The notes under the pieces were generated by a model. It was not told the origin of the DNA, searched no databases, and saw only the letters and a program-made list of their open reading frames with translations. The translations under genes and the position numbers were made by a program. Of a stretch of 64,000 bases of DNA, positions 40,063 through 48,440 are shown piece after piece (positions within the stretch are counted from its first letter, which is position 1; each line of letters starts with the position of its first letter). The stretch lies in contig NZ_QPMJ01000003.1 of assembly GCF_003369835.1 (NCBI RefSeq), forward strand, positions 248,001-312,000. The letters run 5' to 3'. This DNA is from Halorussus rarus. GTDB lineage: Archaea; Halobacteriota; Halobacteria; Halobacteriales; Haladaptataceae.

Positions 40063-40553
40063 GCGACCACCTCCGGCGGTCCGGCTCGCGGTCCGATTCG
40101 ACTCGGCGACCCCCGCCCGGAGCTCTCCCGACCCGGCGGACGTTCCGCCGGACCGCCTGACCCCGGTGGGCGTTCCGGCTCCCCGTCGTGGCGCGCAGCT
40201 AGCATCGGGCGTCCCTCGGTGCTCGCCGCACAATACTACTGGCCGCCTAACCGCCGCCGCGGACCGGCGGGGCGGCCGGCCCCTCCGCCGGCTCCGAGTT
40301 AGCCGTGCGCTTCCATCGTGATTAGCTGACGCCTAAGGCCGGGCTCGGTGCGAGCGCGGCGCCGCTGTTCGGGACGAAACCCCGACGGGACGACTGACCA
40401 GCAATCCGTCGAGTCGGCCGGGTCTACGGGCTGTCGAGACGGACTCGGAACGCGGACAACGGTTCCGGGAGCGAATACGCGACGCCTACCGGCGATTCGA
40501 GCGTCCCCGTCCCGAACGTCTCCCTCCTCGACCCGGGCGCATCGACGCCGCGC
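40063..40553. other. 491-bp intergenic interval
   Basis: There is no convincing gene. A small perfect hairpin (GGCGGA-CGT-TCCGCC, around 40136-40150) and other GC-rich inverted stretches near 40255-40300 are present. The segment 40320-40550 has degraded codon character. The far end holds the 3' end of the ABC-2 permease. A remnant gene cannot be excluded. Confidence 0.4.
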
Positions 40554-41534
40554 TCAGAGCAGGTCCCGGCCCCGGAAGTAGAGCACGCCGGCGACCGGCG
40601 CGAGCGCCGTCCAGCCCAGCAGCACGACCGCGGCGAACGGGTAGCCGGTCGCCGCCGAGGCGAGCGGTTCGTACGGGGTCGTGACGAGCGGGTGGCCGTG
40701 TTCGACGTTCGCGAACAGGGTCGTGAGCTTCACGTAGGCGTTGATGGGGTTGAGCCGGCCGATCCAGAAGTACCACTCCGGTCGCGGGAACGGATTCTCG
40801 ACGCCCTGCAGCAGGACGAACTGGAACGCGGGCCAGCCGGCGCGGAGCACCGCGAACGCCGCGATGACGGCCGCGACCGCCCGGTTGGAGTTGTCGGCGT
40901 ACGCCGACGCGGTCAGCCCGATGCCGACGAACAGCAGCGCGTAGGGGATAGAGACGGCCGTGAGCCCGACCATCCCGAGGAACGAGCCGTCCTCGAAGGT
41001 GGCGGCAACGATGACCCCCGTGAGCGCGAGACAGACCACCAGCGGGACGACGACGACCGCGGCCCGCGAGAGGTACTTGCCGAGGAAGGCGTCGTCCCGG
41101 GAGTTGGGCAGGCCCAGCAGGAACCGGACGCTGCCGGTCTCGCGCTCGCCGACCAGCGCGGCGTAGCTCCCGACCAGCCCGACCAGCGGGAGCAGGAACG
41201 AGAGCGCGCTCCCGATGGTGACGACCGCGAACGACATCGACGGGCGGACCCCGCGGGCGGGGTCGGAGAGCGCGAGCGTCAGCGCCACGGCGAGCGCCGT
41301 GAAGCCGACGACCACGCCCGCGATCTGCTTGGGGTTGCCCAGGAAGACCAGCGCGAGCAGCGCCCCGACGGTGAGCAGCCCGCCCACGCCGGCCAGCGCG
41401 GCCACGTCGGCCGCCAGGGCGAACAGCCCGACCGCGACCACCGTCGAGAGCGCGAGGATGGCGGACACCGCCGTCCCGGTCCGCGACCGGTAGACGCTCG
41501 TCAGGTCGCGCCGGCAGACGTCGCGGTAGCTCAC
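40554..41534 (-). CDS. ABC-2 type transporter permease (paralogue)
   Basis: The 326-residue membrane protein starts at GTG 41534, overlapping the ATPase stop by 4 bp. It has about eight hydrophobic segments and the same GERETGSVRFLLGLPNSRDDAFLGKYLSR motif after the first loops as the permease at 3077-3958. It has extra N-terminal membrane segments compared with that paralogue. The substrate is unknown. Confidence 0.86.
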   Translation of the reverse strand: MSYRDVCRRDLTSVYRSRTGTAVSAILALSTVVAVGLFALAADVAALAGVGGLLTVGALLALVFLGNPKQIAGVVVGFTALAVALTLALSDPARGVRPSMSFAVVTIGSALSFLLPLVGLVGSYAALVGERETGSVRFLLGLPNSRDDAFLGKYLSRAAVVVVPLVVCLALTGVIVAATFEDGSFLGMVGLTAVSIPYALLFVGIGLTASAYADNSNRAVAAVIAAFAVLRAGWPAFQFVLLQGVENPFPRPEWYFWIGRLNPINAYVKLTTLFANVEHGHPLVTTPYEPLASAATGYPFAAVVLLGWTALAPVAGVLYFRGRDLL

Positions 41535-42442
41535 GCCCGGCCCTCCGTGTACTCCGAGAAGACGTCCGACAGCGACGCCTCCTCGACCGCGAAGTCCTCG
41601 AAGACGCCCGCGTCCGCGACCGCGTTGAGCGCCCGGAGCTTGATCGCGCCGTCGCCGTCGCACGCGACCTCGATGCGACCGTGGCGGGGCCTGACCTCCT
41701 CGACGCCGTCGAGCGCCCGGAGGTCCGCGAGGAGCGCGTCCGGGACCGACGACACCCACACCGAGAGCGTCGTTCCGGCGCCCAGTTCCCGCCGGAGCTC
41801 CTCGACCCCGCCGACCGCCGCGAGCGACCCGTCGAGCAGGATGGCGATGCGGTCGGCGACCGCGTCGACCTGTTCGAGGATGTGGCTCGAGAAGAAGACG
41901 GTCGCGCCCCGGTCGGCCTCCGCCAGGACGACCTCCCGGAGGGTGCGGGCGCCGTTGGGGTCGAGCCCGGTCGACGGTTCGTCGAGCACGAGCAGGTCGG
42001 GCTCGCCGACGAGCGCGACCGCGAGCGCCATCCGCTGGCGCATCCCCTTCGAGTAGCCGCCGGCCCGCCGGTCGGCCGCGTCTTCGAGGCCGACGCGGTG
42101 GAGGAGCGCGTCGGGGTCGTCGTCGGCGTCCTTCGTCTCGATGGCGTGCTCGACGTGCTCGCGCCCGGTGAGCCGCGGGTACGCTCCGTACCCTTCCAGC
42201 AGCAGGCCCGAACGCCGCCGGACCGCGACCGAGTCGCGCCGCGAATCGCGCCCGAACACCCGGACCGTCCCGCTGGTTGGCTTCGTGAAGTCGAGCATCG
42301 CGTTGATGGTCGTGGACTTGCCGGCGCCGTTCGGGCCGAGGAAGCCGAACACCTCGCCCTCCTCGACCTCGAAGGAGAGGTCGTTCACGGCCGTCACGTC
42401 GCCGAAGCGCTTGGTGAGCCCGTCTAATTCGATGACTGACAT
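41531..42442 (-). CDS. ABC transporter ATP-binding protein (paralogue)
   Basis: The 303-residue ATPase begins MSVIELDGLTKRFGDV. Walker A is GPNGAGKST near residue 37, the signature variant is YSKGMRQRM, Walker B is LLVLDEP and the switch is FFSSHIL. The C-terminal extension ends EEASLSDVFSEYT, closely paralleling the ATPase at 3955-4878. An AT-rich promoter lies just upstream. It forms an operon with the permease. Confidence 0.9.
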   Translation of the reverse strand: MSVIELDGLTKRFGDVTAVNDLSFEVEEGEVFGFLGPNGAGKSTTINAMLDFTKPTSGTVRVFGRDSRRDSVAVRRRSGLLLEGYGAYPRLTGREHVEHAIETKDADDDPDALLHRVGLEDAADRRAGGYSKGMRQRMALAVALVGEPDLLVLDEPSTGLDPNGARTLREVVLAEADRGATVFFSSHILEQVDAVADRIAILLDGSLAAVGGVEELRRELGAGTTLSVWVSSVPDALLADLRALDGVEEVRPRHGRIEVACDGDGAIKLRALNAVADAGVFEDFAVEEASLSDVFSEYTEGRA

Positions 42443-42582
42443 GGGGACCGTACCTCGAACCCCAGACGCTCGGAGGATAAGTCTTGTCACGCGGTAATCG
42501 TGACCAAGTGCGCGACAATCTGTCGGTAGTTCGACGGACCAGCCAGAGAACGACCGGTTTCCGCCACGCCCCGCTCGGACGC

Positions 42583-43875
42583 CTACACGACGACCGTCTC
42601 GTCGTGCTCGGGCGCGGTCGCGTCGTACCCCTCGTCCCCGAGTTCCGCGGCGAAGTCCGCGCACCGGTCGCCGTGGTTCACGAGAATCTGGGCGCCCTCG
42701 TACTCCCCGAGGAAGTCCAGCAGCCCCTCGCGGTCGGCGTGCGCAGAGAAGTCGTACCACTCGACCTGCGCGCTGACGGGCATCACCCGGCCGTCGAGTT
42801 CGGCCCGACCGGTCTCGAGGAGTTCGCGGCCGGGCGTCCCCTCGACCTGGTAGCCCGTGAGCGCGACCTTGTTCGTCGGGTTCGCCCGGATGGCCGGCAC
42901 GTAGGTCATCGCCGGGCCGCCCGAGAGCATCCCGCTGGTCGTGACGACGACCGTGTTCTGCTCGGCGATGCGCCGGCGCTGGCCGTCGCGGCCGGTGACG
43001 AACCGGGCGTTCGACGTCGCGCGCTTGAGGGCGTCGGCGTCGCGGACGAACTCGGGGTGGCGGCGCAGCATCTCGGTCACCTCCTTTCCCATCCCGTCGA
43101 CGTAGCAGTCGACGTCGCGGGCCTCGCAGACCAGCAGCATCTCCTGGGTGCGGCCGATGGCGAACGCCGGGACGACGACCGTCCCGCCCTCCCAGACGGT
43201 GGTCTTGACACTCCGGGCGAACCGGTCCTCGATGTCCCCGCGGGGCTCGTGGTCGACGTCCGAGTACGTACTTTCGCAGAGAACGACGTCGGCGTCGGGT
43301 CGCGCGGTCGAGGGCGAGACCAAGCGCTGTCCACGAATCGGTTCGCCGGCGCGATTCGTGCGGCTCGCGGGAGCTTCGCTCTCGCGGTGGTCGTCGGTGT
43401 GGAAGTCGGCGGTGTAGAGCAGTCGCGTCTCGCCGTCGTCGACCAGCACGTGGGCGCTACCGGGGATGTGGCCCGCGTTGTAGAACGTCACCTCGTGGCC
43501 CGCCGCCTCGAACGTCTCGCGGTAGCCGTGGGTCTCCGAGACCTGCGTGACCCGCCGGACCTCGGTCTCGGTGAACGGGCAGTCGTACGTCCCGCCGTGG
43601 AGTTTGAGCGTGTCGCGGGCCAGGGTGAGCGCGAGTTCGCGGGTCGGCGGTGTCCAGTGGATGGGCGGCCGACGGTCGCCCGAAAGCAGCGAGGGAATCG
43701 CCCCGACGTGGTCGAGGTGGCCGTGGCTCGCAACCACCGCCTCGGGGTCGGGGGCGTCGACCGGGAACTGCGGGGGGTTGCCGGTCTTTATCCCGTAGTC
43801 CAGCAGCAGGCGGTCGTTGACGAGGATGGCGCTCCGCCCGACCTCGCGGACGCCGCCCAGGAACCGGAGTTCCAT
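42583..43875 (-). CDS. beta-CASP metallo-beta-lactamase ribonuclease (archaeal CPSF-like)
   Basis: The 430-residue protein is a zinc-dependent RNA nuclease of the beta-CASP group. Motif 2 is HGHLDH at 51-56, DYG at 26-28 is motif 1, and later motifs read NAGHIPGS (near 133), TADFHTDD (155-162) and the beta-CASP stretch GGTVVVPAFAIGRTQE. FSAHADREGLLDF and VNHGDRCADFA lie near the end. Such enzymes process RNA 3' or 5' ends in archaea. Residues about 163-182 form an extra segment between TDD and QRLVSPST, and the DNA (43330-43389) folds into two hairpins. All metal ligands lie outside the insert. Confidence 0.9.
   Translation of the reverse strand: MELRFLGGVREVGRSAILVNDRLLLDYGIKTGNPPQFPVDAPDPEAVVASHGHLDHVGAIPSLLSGDRRPPIHWTPPTRELALTLARDTLKLHGGTYDCPFTETEVRRVTQVSETHGYRETFEAAGHEVTFYNAGHIPGSAHVLVDDGETRLLYTADFHTDDHRESEAPASRTNRAGEPIRGQRLVSPSTARPDADVVLCESTYSDVDHEPRGDIEDRFARSVKTTVWEGGTVVVPAFAIGRTQEMLLVCEARDVDCYVDGMGKEVTEMLRRHPEFVRDADALKRATSNARFVTGRDGQRRRIAEQNTVVVTTSGMLSGGPAMTYVPAIRANPTNKVALTGYQVEGTPGRELLETGRAELDGRVMPVSAQVEWYDFSAHADREGLLDFLGEYEGAQILVNHGDRCADFAAELGDEGYDATAPEHDETVVV
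43330..43389 (-). repeat. in-frame palindromic insertion of 60 bp in the beta-CASP gene
   Basis: Two inverted repeats lie here. CACGAATCG (43332-43340) pairs with CGATTCGTG (43352-43360), a perfect 9-bp stem with an 11-base loop. CGCGGGAGC (43366-43374) pairs with GCTCTCGCG (43378-43386), 8 of 9 with a three-base loop. Together they fill the stretch coding for residues 163-182, just after the TDD motif. The reading frame is preserved. Confidence 0.7.
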
Positions 43876-43928
43876 CGGATCACGATAGCCACCCGGGCGG
43901 TTTGGGTCCGTCGCTTTCCGGCGAGACG

Positions 43929-44843
43929 CTACTCACCCGCTCCGACGGCCGCCAGCGCGGTCTCGACCGCGTCGGCGAGCGCGGCGACCGCGCCGGGTTC
44001 GGTGTCGAGGCTCAGGTACGGCTCTATCAGTTCGAGCTCCATCAGCCGGAACCCCCCGTCGCGCTCGATGCTGTCGACCCTGGCGTACGGGAGCCGGGCC
44101 GGGTCGACGCCGAGCAGTTCGCCCGCGGTCTCCAGTACTGCCCGCGAGTCTTCGACCACGTCGCCCGGCGGGTCGTCGGGCTCGGAGGTGCCGCCGTAGT
44201 CGTGGTGGGCGCGGAAGTCGTCGGCCGCGGGGTAGCGCCGGAGGGCGTGGCTGAACTCGCCGCCGAAGAAGACCAGCGAGCGCTCGCCGTCGGCGATCTC
44301 GGGCGCGAACTCCTGGACCAACACGTCGCCGTCGCCGACCAGCGACGCGAACCGGTCGCGGCGGTCCGGCGCCTCGGCGAGCGACGTCCGGAACGCGCCC
44401 CGGGCCTTCGCGCCGACCGCCGGCTTCACCACGGCTCGCTCCCAGCCGCGGTCCCGGAGCAGCGCCGGGAGGTCGGCGTCGCTCGACGCCTCGACCCACG
44501 CGGTGGGCAGCACCGGAACGCCGGCGTCGGCGAGGTCCCGGAGGTAGAACTTGTGGCTGTTCCACCGGACGACCTCGGGCGGGTTGAGCACCGTCGCGCC
44601 GGCGTCGACGAGGGCGTCGAGTCGCGCTCGGAACGCGTCGGGCGCCTCGTGGTAGTCCCAGCACGACCGCAGGAGCGCGACGTCGAGGTCCGCCCAGTCG
44701 ACCTCGTCGTCGGTCCAGACGACGGGGACGGCCGCGAAGCCGCGACGCCGGAGTTCTGACCGGAGGGCTCGACCGTTCTCCGTGAGCCGAGGCGCGCTCT
44801 CGCCCGTGACGATGCCGACGCGCGTTCGCGGGGAGTCGGTCAT
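43929..44843 (-). CDS. ATP-grasp domain ligase
   Basis: The 304-residue protein has an ATP-grasp layout. An N-terminal Rossmann-like part (VPVVWTDDEVDWADLDVALLRSCWDYHEAPDAF) is followed by NSHKFYLRDLADAGVPVLPTAW, KPAVGAKARG (nucleotide and metal lysine), VLVQEFAPEIADGERSLVFF and YARVDSIERDGGFRLMELELIEP, the last providing the magnesium-binding acidic residues. It joins an amine to a carboxylate using ATP. The substrate is unknown; relatives include RimK-like and cycloserine-pathway ligases. Confidence 0.87.
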   Translation of the reverse strand: MTDSPRTRVGIVTGESAPRLTENGRALRSELRRRGFAAVPVVWTDDEVDWADLDVALLRSCWDYHEAPDAFRARLDALVDAGATVLNPPEVVRWNSHKFYLRDLADAGVPVLPTAWVEASSDADLPALLRDRGWERAVVKPAVGAKARGAFRTSLAEAPDRRDRFASLVGDGDVLVQEFAPEIADGERSLVFFGGEFSHALRRYPAADDFRAHHDYGGTSEPDDPPGDVVEDSRAVLETAGELLGVDPARLPYARVDSIERDGGFRLMELELIEPYLSLDTEPGAVAALADAVETALAAVGAGE

Positions 44844-44981
44844 GTGAGCCGGATACCGGCGCGAGCGACTAATACGCTCGCTGTACCTGTCTTTTGTAGG
44901 AAAAGTTACTTCCTGGTGTATCGCTCCGCCGACGGTCGGTCAGAAACCGGGCTACCGAGCGACTGCCGAATCCGCTTCGCC

Positions 44982-45707
44982 TCACGAGGGGTCGGCTTCG
45001 ATCGCAGTGAGTATCCCGAGCGGCCCGGTCCGGGCCTCGGTGACCGTCAGCCCGGCGCGCTCGGCGACCGCCACCGGCTCCTGGTTCCACCGGCAGCCGG
45101 CCTGCTGGTAGTGGGAATCGGCGCGCCAGTCCTGGAACCGCGCGAGCGGGCCGACGTCGCTCCGGCCGTGCTCGACCAGCAGTATCCGGCCCTCGGGCCT
45201 GCAGACCCGCTCCATCTCCCGGAGCGCGGCGACCGGGTCCGGGAACGTGCAGGTCGACAGCGCCGAGACGACCGCGTCGAAGCTGTCGTCGTCGAACGCC
45301 AGTTCCTGGGCGTCCATCCGCCGGAGCGTCCCGTCGCGCCCGAGGCGGTCGAGTCGGTTCTCGGCCTTCGCCAGCATCTCCGGGCTGATGTCGATTCCGA
45401 CCAGGTCGACTCCCTTCGGGAGGTATCGGAAGTTGGTCCCGGTGCCGCAGGCGACGTCGAGCACCCGGCCCGTCGCGTCGCCGAACTGCCGACGGCGAGT
45501 ACGGCCGGTGAGCAGCCGGTCCATCCAGTCGAACCGCTCCATCCAGTCGGCGTACTCGGCGTACGACTCGCGGATCTCCGCGACCGACATCGGGCGGTCG
45601 CCCGCCGGGTCGCTCGCGGGGTCGGGCTCGTCGTTCGGTCGGCGCGGCTCGTCGGCCGGTCGGGCGGTCGCCTCGCGCCGGCCCGCCGAATCAATTTGCT
45701 CCGTCAT
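44982..45707 (-). CDS. class I SAM-dependent methyltransferase
   Basis: The 241-residue protein begins with an acidic, disordered leader of about 38 residues. A helical cap (IRESYAEYADWMERFDWMDRLL) leads to motif I VLDVACGTGTNFRYLP near residue 82, IDISPEML and FDAVVSALSTCTFPDPV, with a later VEHGRSD. The cap and core resemble UbiE/phospholipid N-methyltransferase types. The methyl acceptor is not known. It is transcribed toward the ATP-grasp gene with a 139-bp gap. Confidence 0.9.
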   Translation of the reverse strand: MTEQIDSAGRREATARPADEPRRPNDEPDPASDPAGDRPMSVAEIRESYAEYADWMERFDWMDRLLTGRTRRRQFGDATGRVLDVACGTGTNFRYLPKGVDLVGIDISPEMLAKAENRLDRLGRDGTLRRMDAQELAFDDDSFDAVVSALSTCTFPDPVAALREMERVCRPEGRILLVEHGRSDVGPLARFQDWRADSHYQQAGCRWNQEPVAVAERAGLTVTEARTGPLGILTAIEADPS

Positions 45708-45889
45708 CTCTCGTTCCTCTAGCCGCGCCGCTCGACCATAATAGTATCGTACAACTGATAATTTGTCGGTTCCGCTTCAAAATCGCGATTGACCGTTTCG
45801 CAGCCGATGCAGGTCATCCGGGACGAATTCCGACGCTCGCGACGTGCCGACCGGCCAGCCCACTCAACCGCGATAAAGTAGTCTTTCTG

Positions 45890-46816
45890 TCATTCCTCGC
45901 CGGCGTCGACGGTCGAGGCTCGGACGCGCTCGGTGCGCGTGACGTTCGCGGCGGCGTCGAGTCGGGCCCGGAGCGCGTCGTCGCCCCGGCGCAACACCAC
46001 CTCGAAGGCGTCGGGGTCGGTCGCGGTCCGCTCGGACGTCCACCGGCCCGCGCGGAGGTGCTCGTGGAACTCCCACATCCCGGCGGTGCTCACGTCGACC
46101 CCGCGGTCCCAGTGGAACGCGACCGACGCGGGGTGGTAGGCCACGCCGTAGGTGAGCGGGCCGGAGTACCGCCGGAGACAGATCTCGCAGGCGTCGACCG
46201 CGAGGTACGGGTCGGCGTCCGGGAACGACGGCTCGGGGACCTCCCGAACTTCGGTCGAGAGCGACCCACCGCACTCGGGACACGTGCCGCGCCGGATCTG
46301 GGCGTAGTCGGCCGCCTGCCGTCGCGCGACGCTCGCCAGCAGGTCGGCGTCGGACTCGACCATCGCCGGCGTGACCGGGTAGCCCGCCACCGGACGGTCG
46401 CAGGACTCGCACTCGACGCTGAAGAACTGGTCGCGGAGCCGCGCGACGAGCGCCGTCTCGCCGCAGTAGGGGCACGCGCCGTCGGCCTCCCGCGGGTCGA
46501 CGTCGCCGAGGCGCTCGTACCCCTCGGCCAGCACGAACCGGACGACCTGCTCGCCGGCGGGAGTCAGCGAGTAGCGCCCGCCGCGCTTCCGGAGGAACGT
46601 CCCGGCGAGCTCGCCGAGGTGGTACGACAGCCGGGAGGTGCTGTCGACGTCGATCCGGTCGCGTATCTCGGAGAACCCGAGCTGGGCCGGCCCGGTCCCC
46701 AGCCCGTCCCGGTCGTGCTGGGCCCGCGCGACGGCCCGGAGGACGTCGACGCGGGTCGGGTCGGCCAGGAGTGCGAACGCCTCGTCGGCGGTGCGGTCCT
46801 CGCCCACGGCGGTCAC
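45890..46816 (-). CDS. winged-helix transcriptional regulator with zinc-ribbon-like C-terminus
   Basis: The 308-residue protein starts at GTG 46816 (a second GTG at 46807). Residues 8-90 form an ArsR-type winged helix: AFALLADPTRVDVLRAVARA, LGFSEIRDRIDVDSTSRLSYHLGEL and YSLTPAGEQVVRFVLAEGY. Three cysteine pairs follow (CPYCGE, CESC, CPECGG) and a later CEIC. They probably hold zinc and sense or dimerise. It is divergently transcribed from the DoeA-like hydrolase with about 126 bp between the starts, which contains two TGTACACA boxes. By position it probably controls that gene; ligand and sign are unknown. Confidence 0.82.
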   Translation of the reverse strand: MTAVGEDRTADEAFALLADPTRVDVLRAVARAQHDRDGLGTGPAQLGFSEIRDRIDVDSTSRLSYHLGELAGTFLRKRGGRYSLTPAGEQVVRFVLAEGYERLGDVDPREADGACPYCGETALVARLRDQFFSVECESCDRPVAGYPVTPAMVESDADLLASVARRQAADYAQIRRGTCPECGGSLSTEVREVPEPSFPDADPYLAVDACEICLRRYSGPLTYGVAYHPASVAFHWDRGVDVSTAGMWEFHEHLRAGRWTSERTATDPDAFEVVLRRGDDALRARLDAAANVTRTERVRASTVDAGEE

Positions 46817-46865
46817 CTGCGCCGACAGAGGTCGGCCGCGCCCTTGAAACTCCGGTCTCGGAGGG

Positions 46866-46895
46866 TGTACACACAATCCGTTTCCAATGTACACA
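46866..46895. promoter_or_regulatory. two TGTACACA boxes, candidate operator
   Basis: The same eight bases lie at 46866-46873 and 46888-46895, start to start 22 bp apart, which is about two helical turns, so both would face the same side of the DNA. Each contains the palindrome TGTACA. They lie between the winged-helix regulator (start 46816) and the DoeA-like gene (start 46943), just before an AT-rich AAAAAAG stretch. Confidence 0.6.
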
Positions 46896-46942
46896 AAAAA
46901 GTTAACCGGCGGCGCGTCGAACCGCCTGTGAACGTCGGTGCC

Positions 46943-48121
46943 ATGCCACAGGAAATCTTCGACGACAGCGAGTACCAGCGGCGGATCGCCCGGACGAAAG
47001 ACCGACTGCGCGAGGAGGAACTCGACGCGCTCGTGGTCGCCGACCCGGCGAACATGAACTACCTCGCCGGCTACGACGGGTGGTCGTTCTACGTCCACCA
47101 GGCCGTGGTCGTCACCCCCGACCGCGACGAGCCGGTGTGGGTGGGTCGCCAGATGGACGCCAACGGTGCGCGGGCGACCACGTGGCTCGGCGAGGAGAGC
47201 ATCCGGGCCTACTCCGACGACCACGTTCACTCGCCCTACGACCTCCACCCGATGGACTTCCTGGCGGACGTGCTCGAGGACCTGGGCGTCGACGACGGCC
47301 GCATCGGCCTCGAGATGGACGCCTACTACTTCACCGCGAAGTCCTACACCCGCCTGCAGGAGAACCTCCCCGAGGCGACCTTCGAGGACCACACCCTCCT
47401 GGTCAACTGGGTCCGGGTGAAGAAGTCCGACCGGGAACTCGAGTACATGGAGCAGGCCGCCCGCATCTCCGAGAACGCGATGCGTGCGGGCCTCGACGCC
47501 ATCGGCGAGGGCGTCCCCGAGTACGAGGCCGCCGAGGCCATCTACTCGGCGCTCATCGACGGGACCGACGAGTACGGCGGCGACTACCCCGCCATCGTCC
47601 CGCTGATGCCGTCGGGCGACCACACCGGGACGCCCCACCTCACGTGGACCGACCGTCCCTTCGAGGACGGCGACCCCGTCATCATCGAGTTGTCGGGCTG
47701 TCGCCACCGCTACCACTCGCCGCTGGCCCGCACCACCTTCGTCGGCGACCCGCCCGAGGAGATTCAGGAGACCGCCGACATCGTGGTCGAGGGCCTCGAA
47801 GCCGCGCTCGACGCCGCCGAGCCGGGCGTCTCCGCCGAGGAGGTCGAGCGGGCGTGGCGCGAGACCATCGCGAAGTACGACGTCGAGAAGGAGGACCGCA
47901 TCGGCTACTCGATGGGGCTGGGCTACCCGCCGGACTGGGGCGAGCACACCGCCAGCCTCCGCCCCGGCGACGAGACGGTGCTGGAGGAGAACATGACCTT
48001 CCACATGATTCCGGGCCTCTGGTTCGACGACTTCGGCGTCGAGCTGAGCGAGACGTTCAAGGTGACCTCCTCGGGCGCGGAGACGCTGGCGGAGTTCCCG
48101 CGGGAGCTGTTCACGGCGTAG
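46943..48121 (+). CDS. doeA: ectoine hydrolase-like M24 family enzyme (DoeA/EutD type)
   Basis: The 392-residue protein matches the DoeA/EutD family closely. It has MNYLAGYDGWSFYVHQ, VWVGRQMDANGAR, HPMDFLADVLEDLG, GGDYPAIVPLMPSG, PHLTWTDRPFEDG and YHSPLARTTFVG, and ends GYPPDWGEHTASLRPGDETVLE, TFHMIPGLWFDDFG. The metal-ligand aspartates of M24 peptidases are replaced (IIELSG, YHSPL), as in creatinase-type hydrolases. By family precedent it opens the ectoine ring to N-acetyl-diaminobutyrate. In-frame GTG at 46928 is an alternative start. I recognise the family from memory; it was not searched. Confidence 0.82.
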   Translation: MPQEIFDDSEYQRRIARTKDRLREEELDALVVADPANMNYLAGYDGWSFYVHQAVVVTPDRDEPVWVGRQMDANGARATTWLGEESIRAYSDDHVHSPYDLHPMDFLADVLEDLGVDDGRIGLEMDAYYFTAKSYTRLQENLPEATFEDHTLLVNWVRVKKSDRELEYMEQAARISENAMRAGLDAIGEGVPEYEAAEAIYSALIDGTDEYGGDYPAIVPLMPSGDHTGTPHLTWTDRPFEDGDPVIIELSGCRHRYHSPLARTTFVGDPPEEIQETADIVVEGLEAALDAAEPGVSAEEVERAWRETIAKYDVEKEDRIGYSMGLGYPPDWGEHTASLRPGDETVLEENMTFHMIPGLWFDDFGVELSETFKVTSSGAETLAEFPRELFTA

Positions 48122-48440
48122 GCCCGAGTCGGGGTTCGCCTTTCGGCGCGAATCGACAGCTACAACGAATCGAATAGACCGCCCTTGTTGAACGCCTCAA
48201 TCGGTGATACGTTTCGGGGGTCGTGCTGAATAGGGAGGGATAGTCCGTACCAGACCCGGAGTTATGGGGTGGGTGGTCGCTCGGGAATTACAGAGCCTCT
48301 GCTGAGGAGCACACAGGATCAGGTGACGAGGTCAGCCGACACGACAATTCTCAGAGCGCGCTCTCGATTGCTGCTCTACATTATGCCTCGGCAGGGGTTC
48401 TCTCAACGGAGGCGTCGGAAACCCTTCCTCCCGAGGGGAT
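48122..48440. other. 319-bp intergenic interval, lower GC, possible mobile-element remnant
   Basis: There is no gene. GC is visibly lower than upstream. It contains CGTGCTGAATA at 48222-48232, whose reverse complement recurs at 51309-51319. The right end runs into the 3' end of the UspA gene. Confidence 0.45.

Noticed and set aside
40063-40233. N-terminal extension of the GNAT protein to 40233
   Set aside because: Extra residues are Arg/Gly/Pro-rich with shadow-like codons; the GTG at 40062 gives the normal GNAT start.
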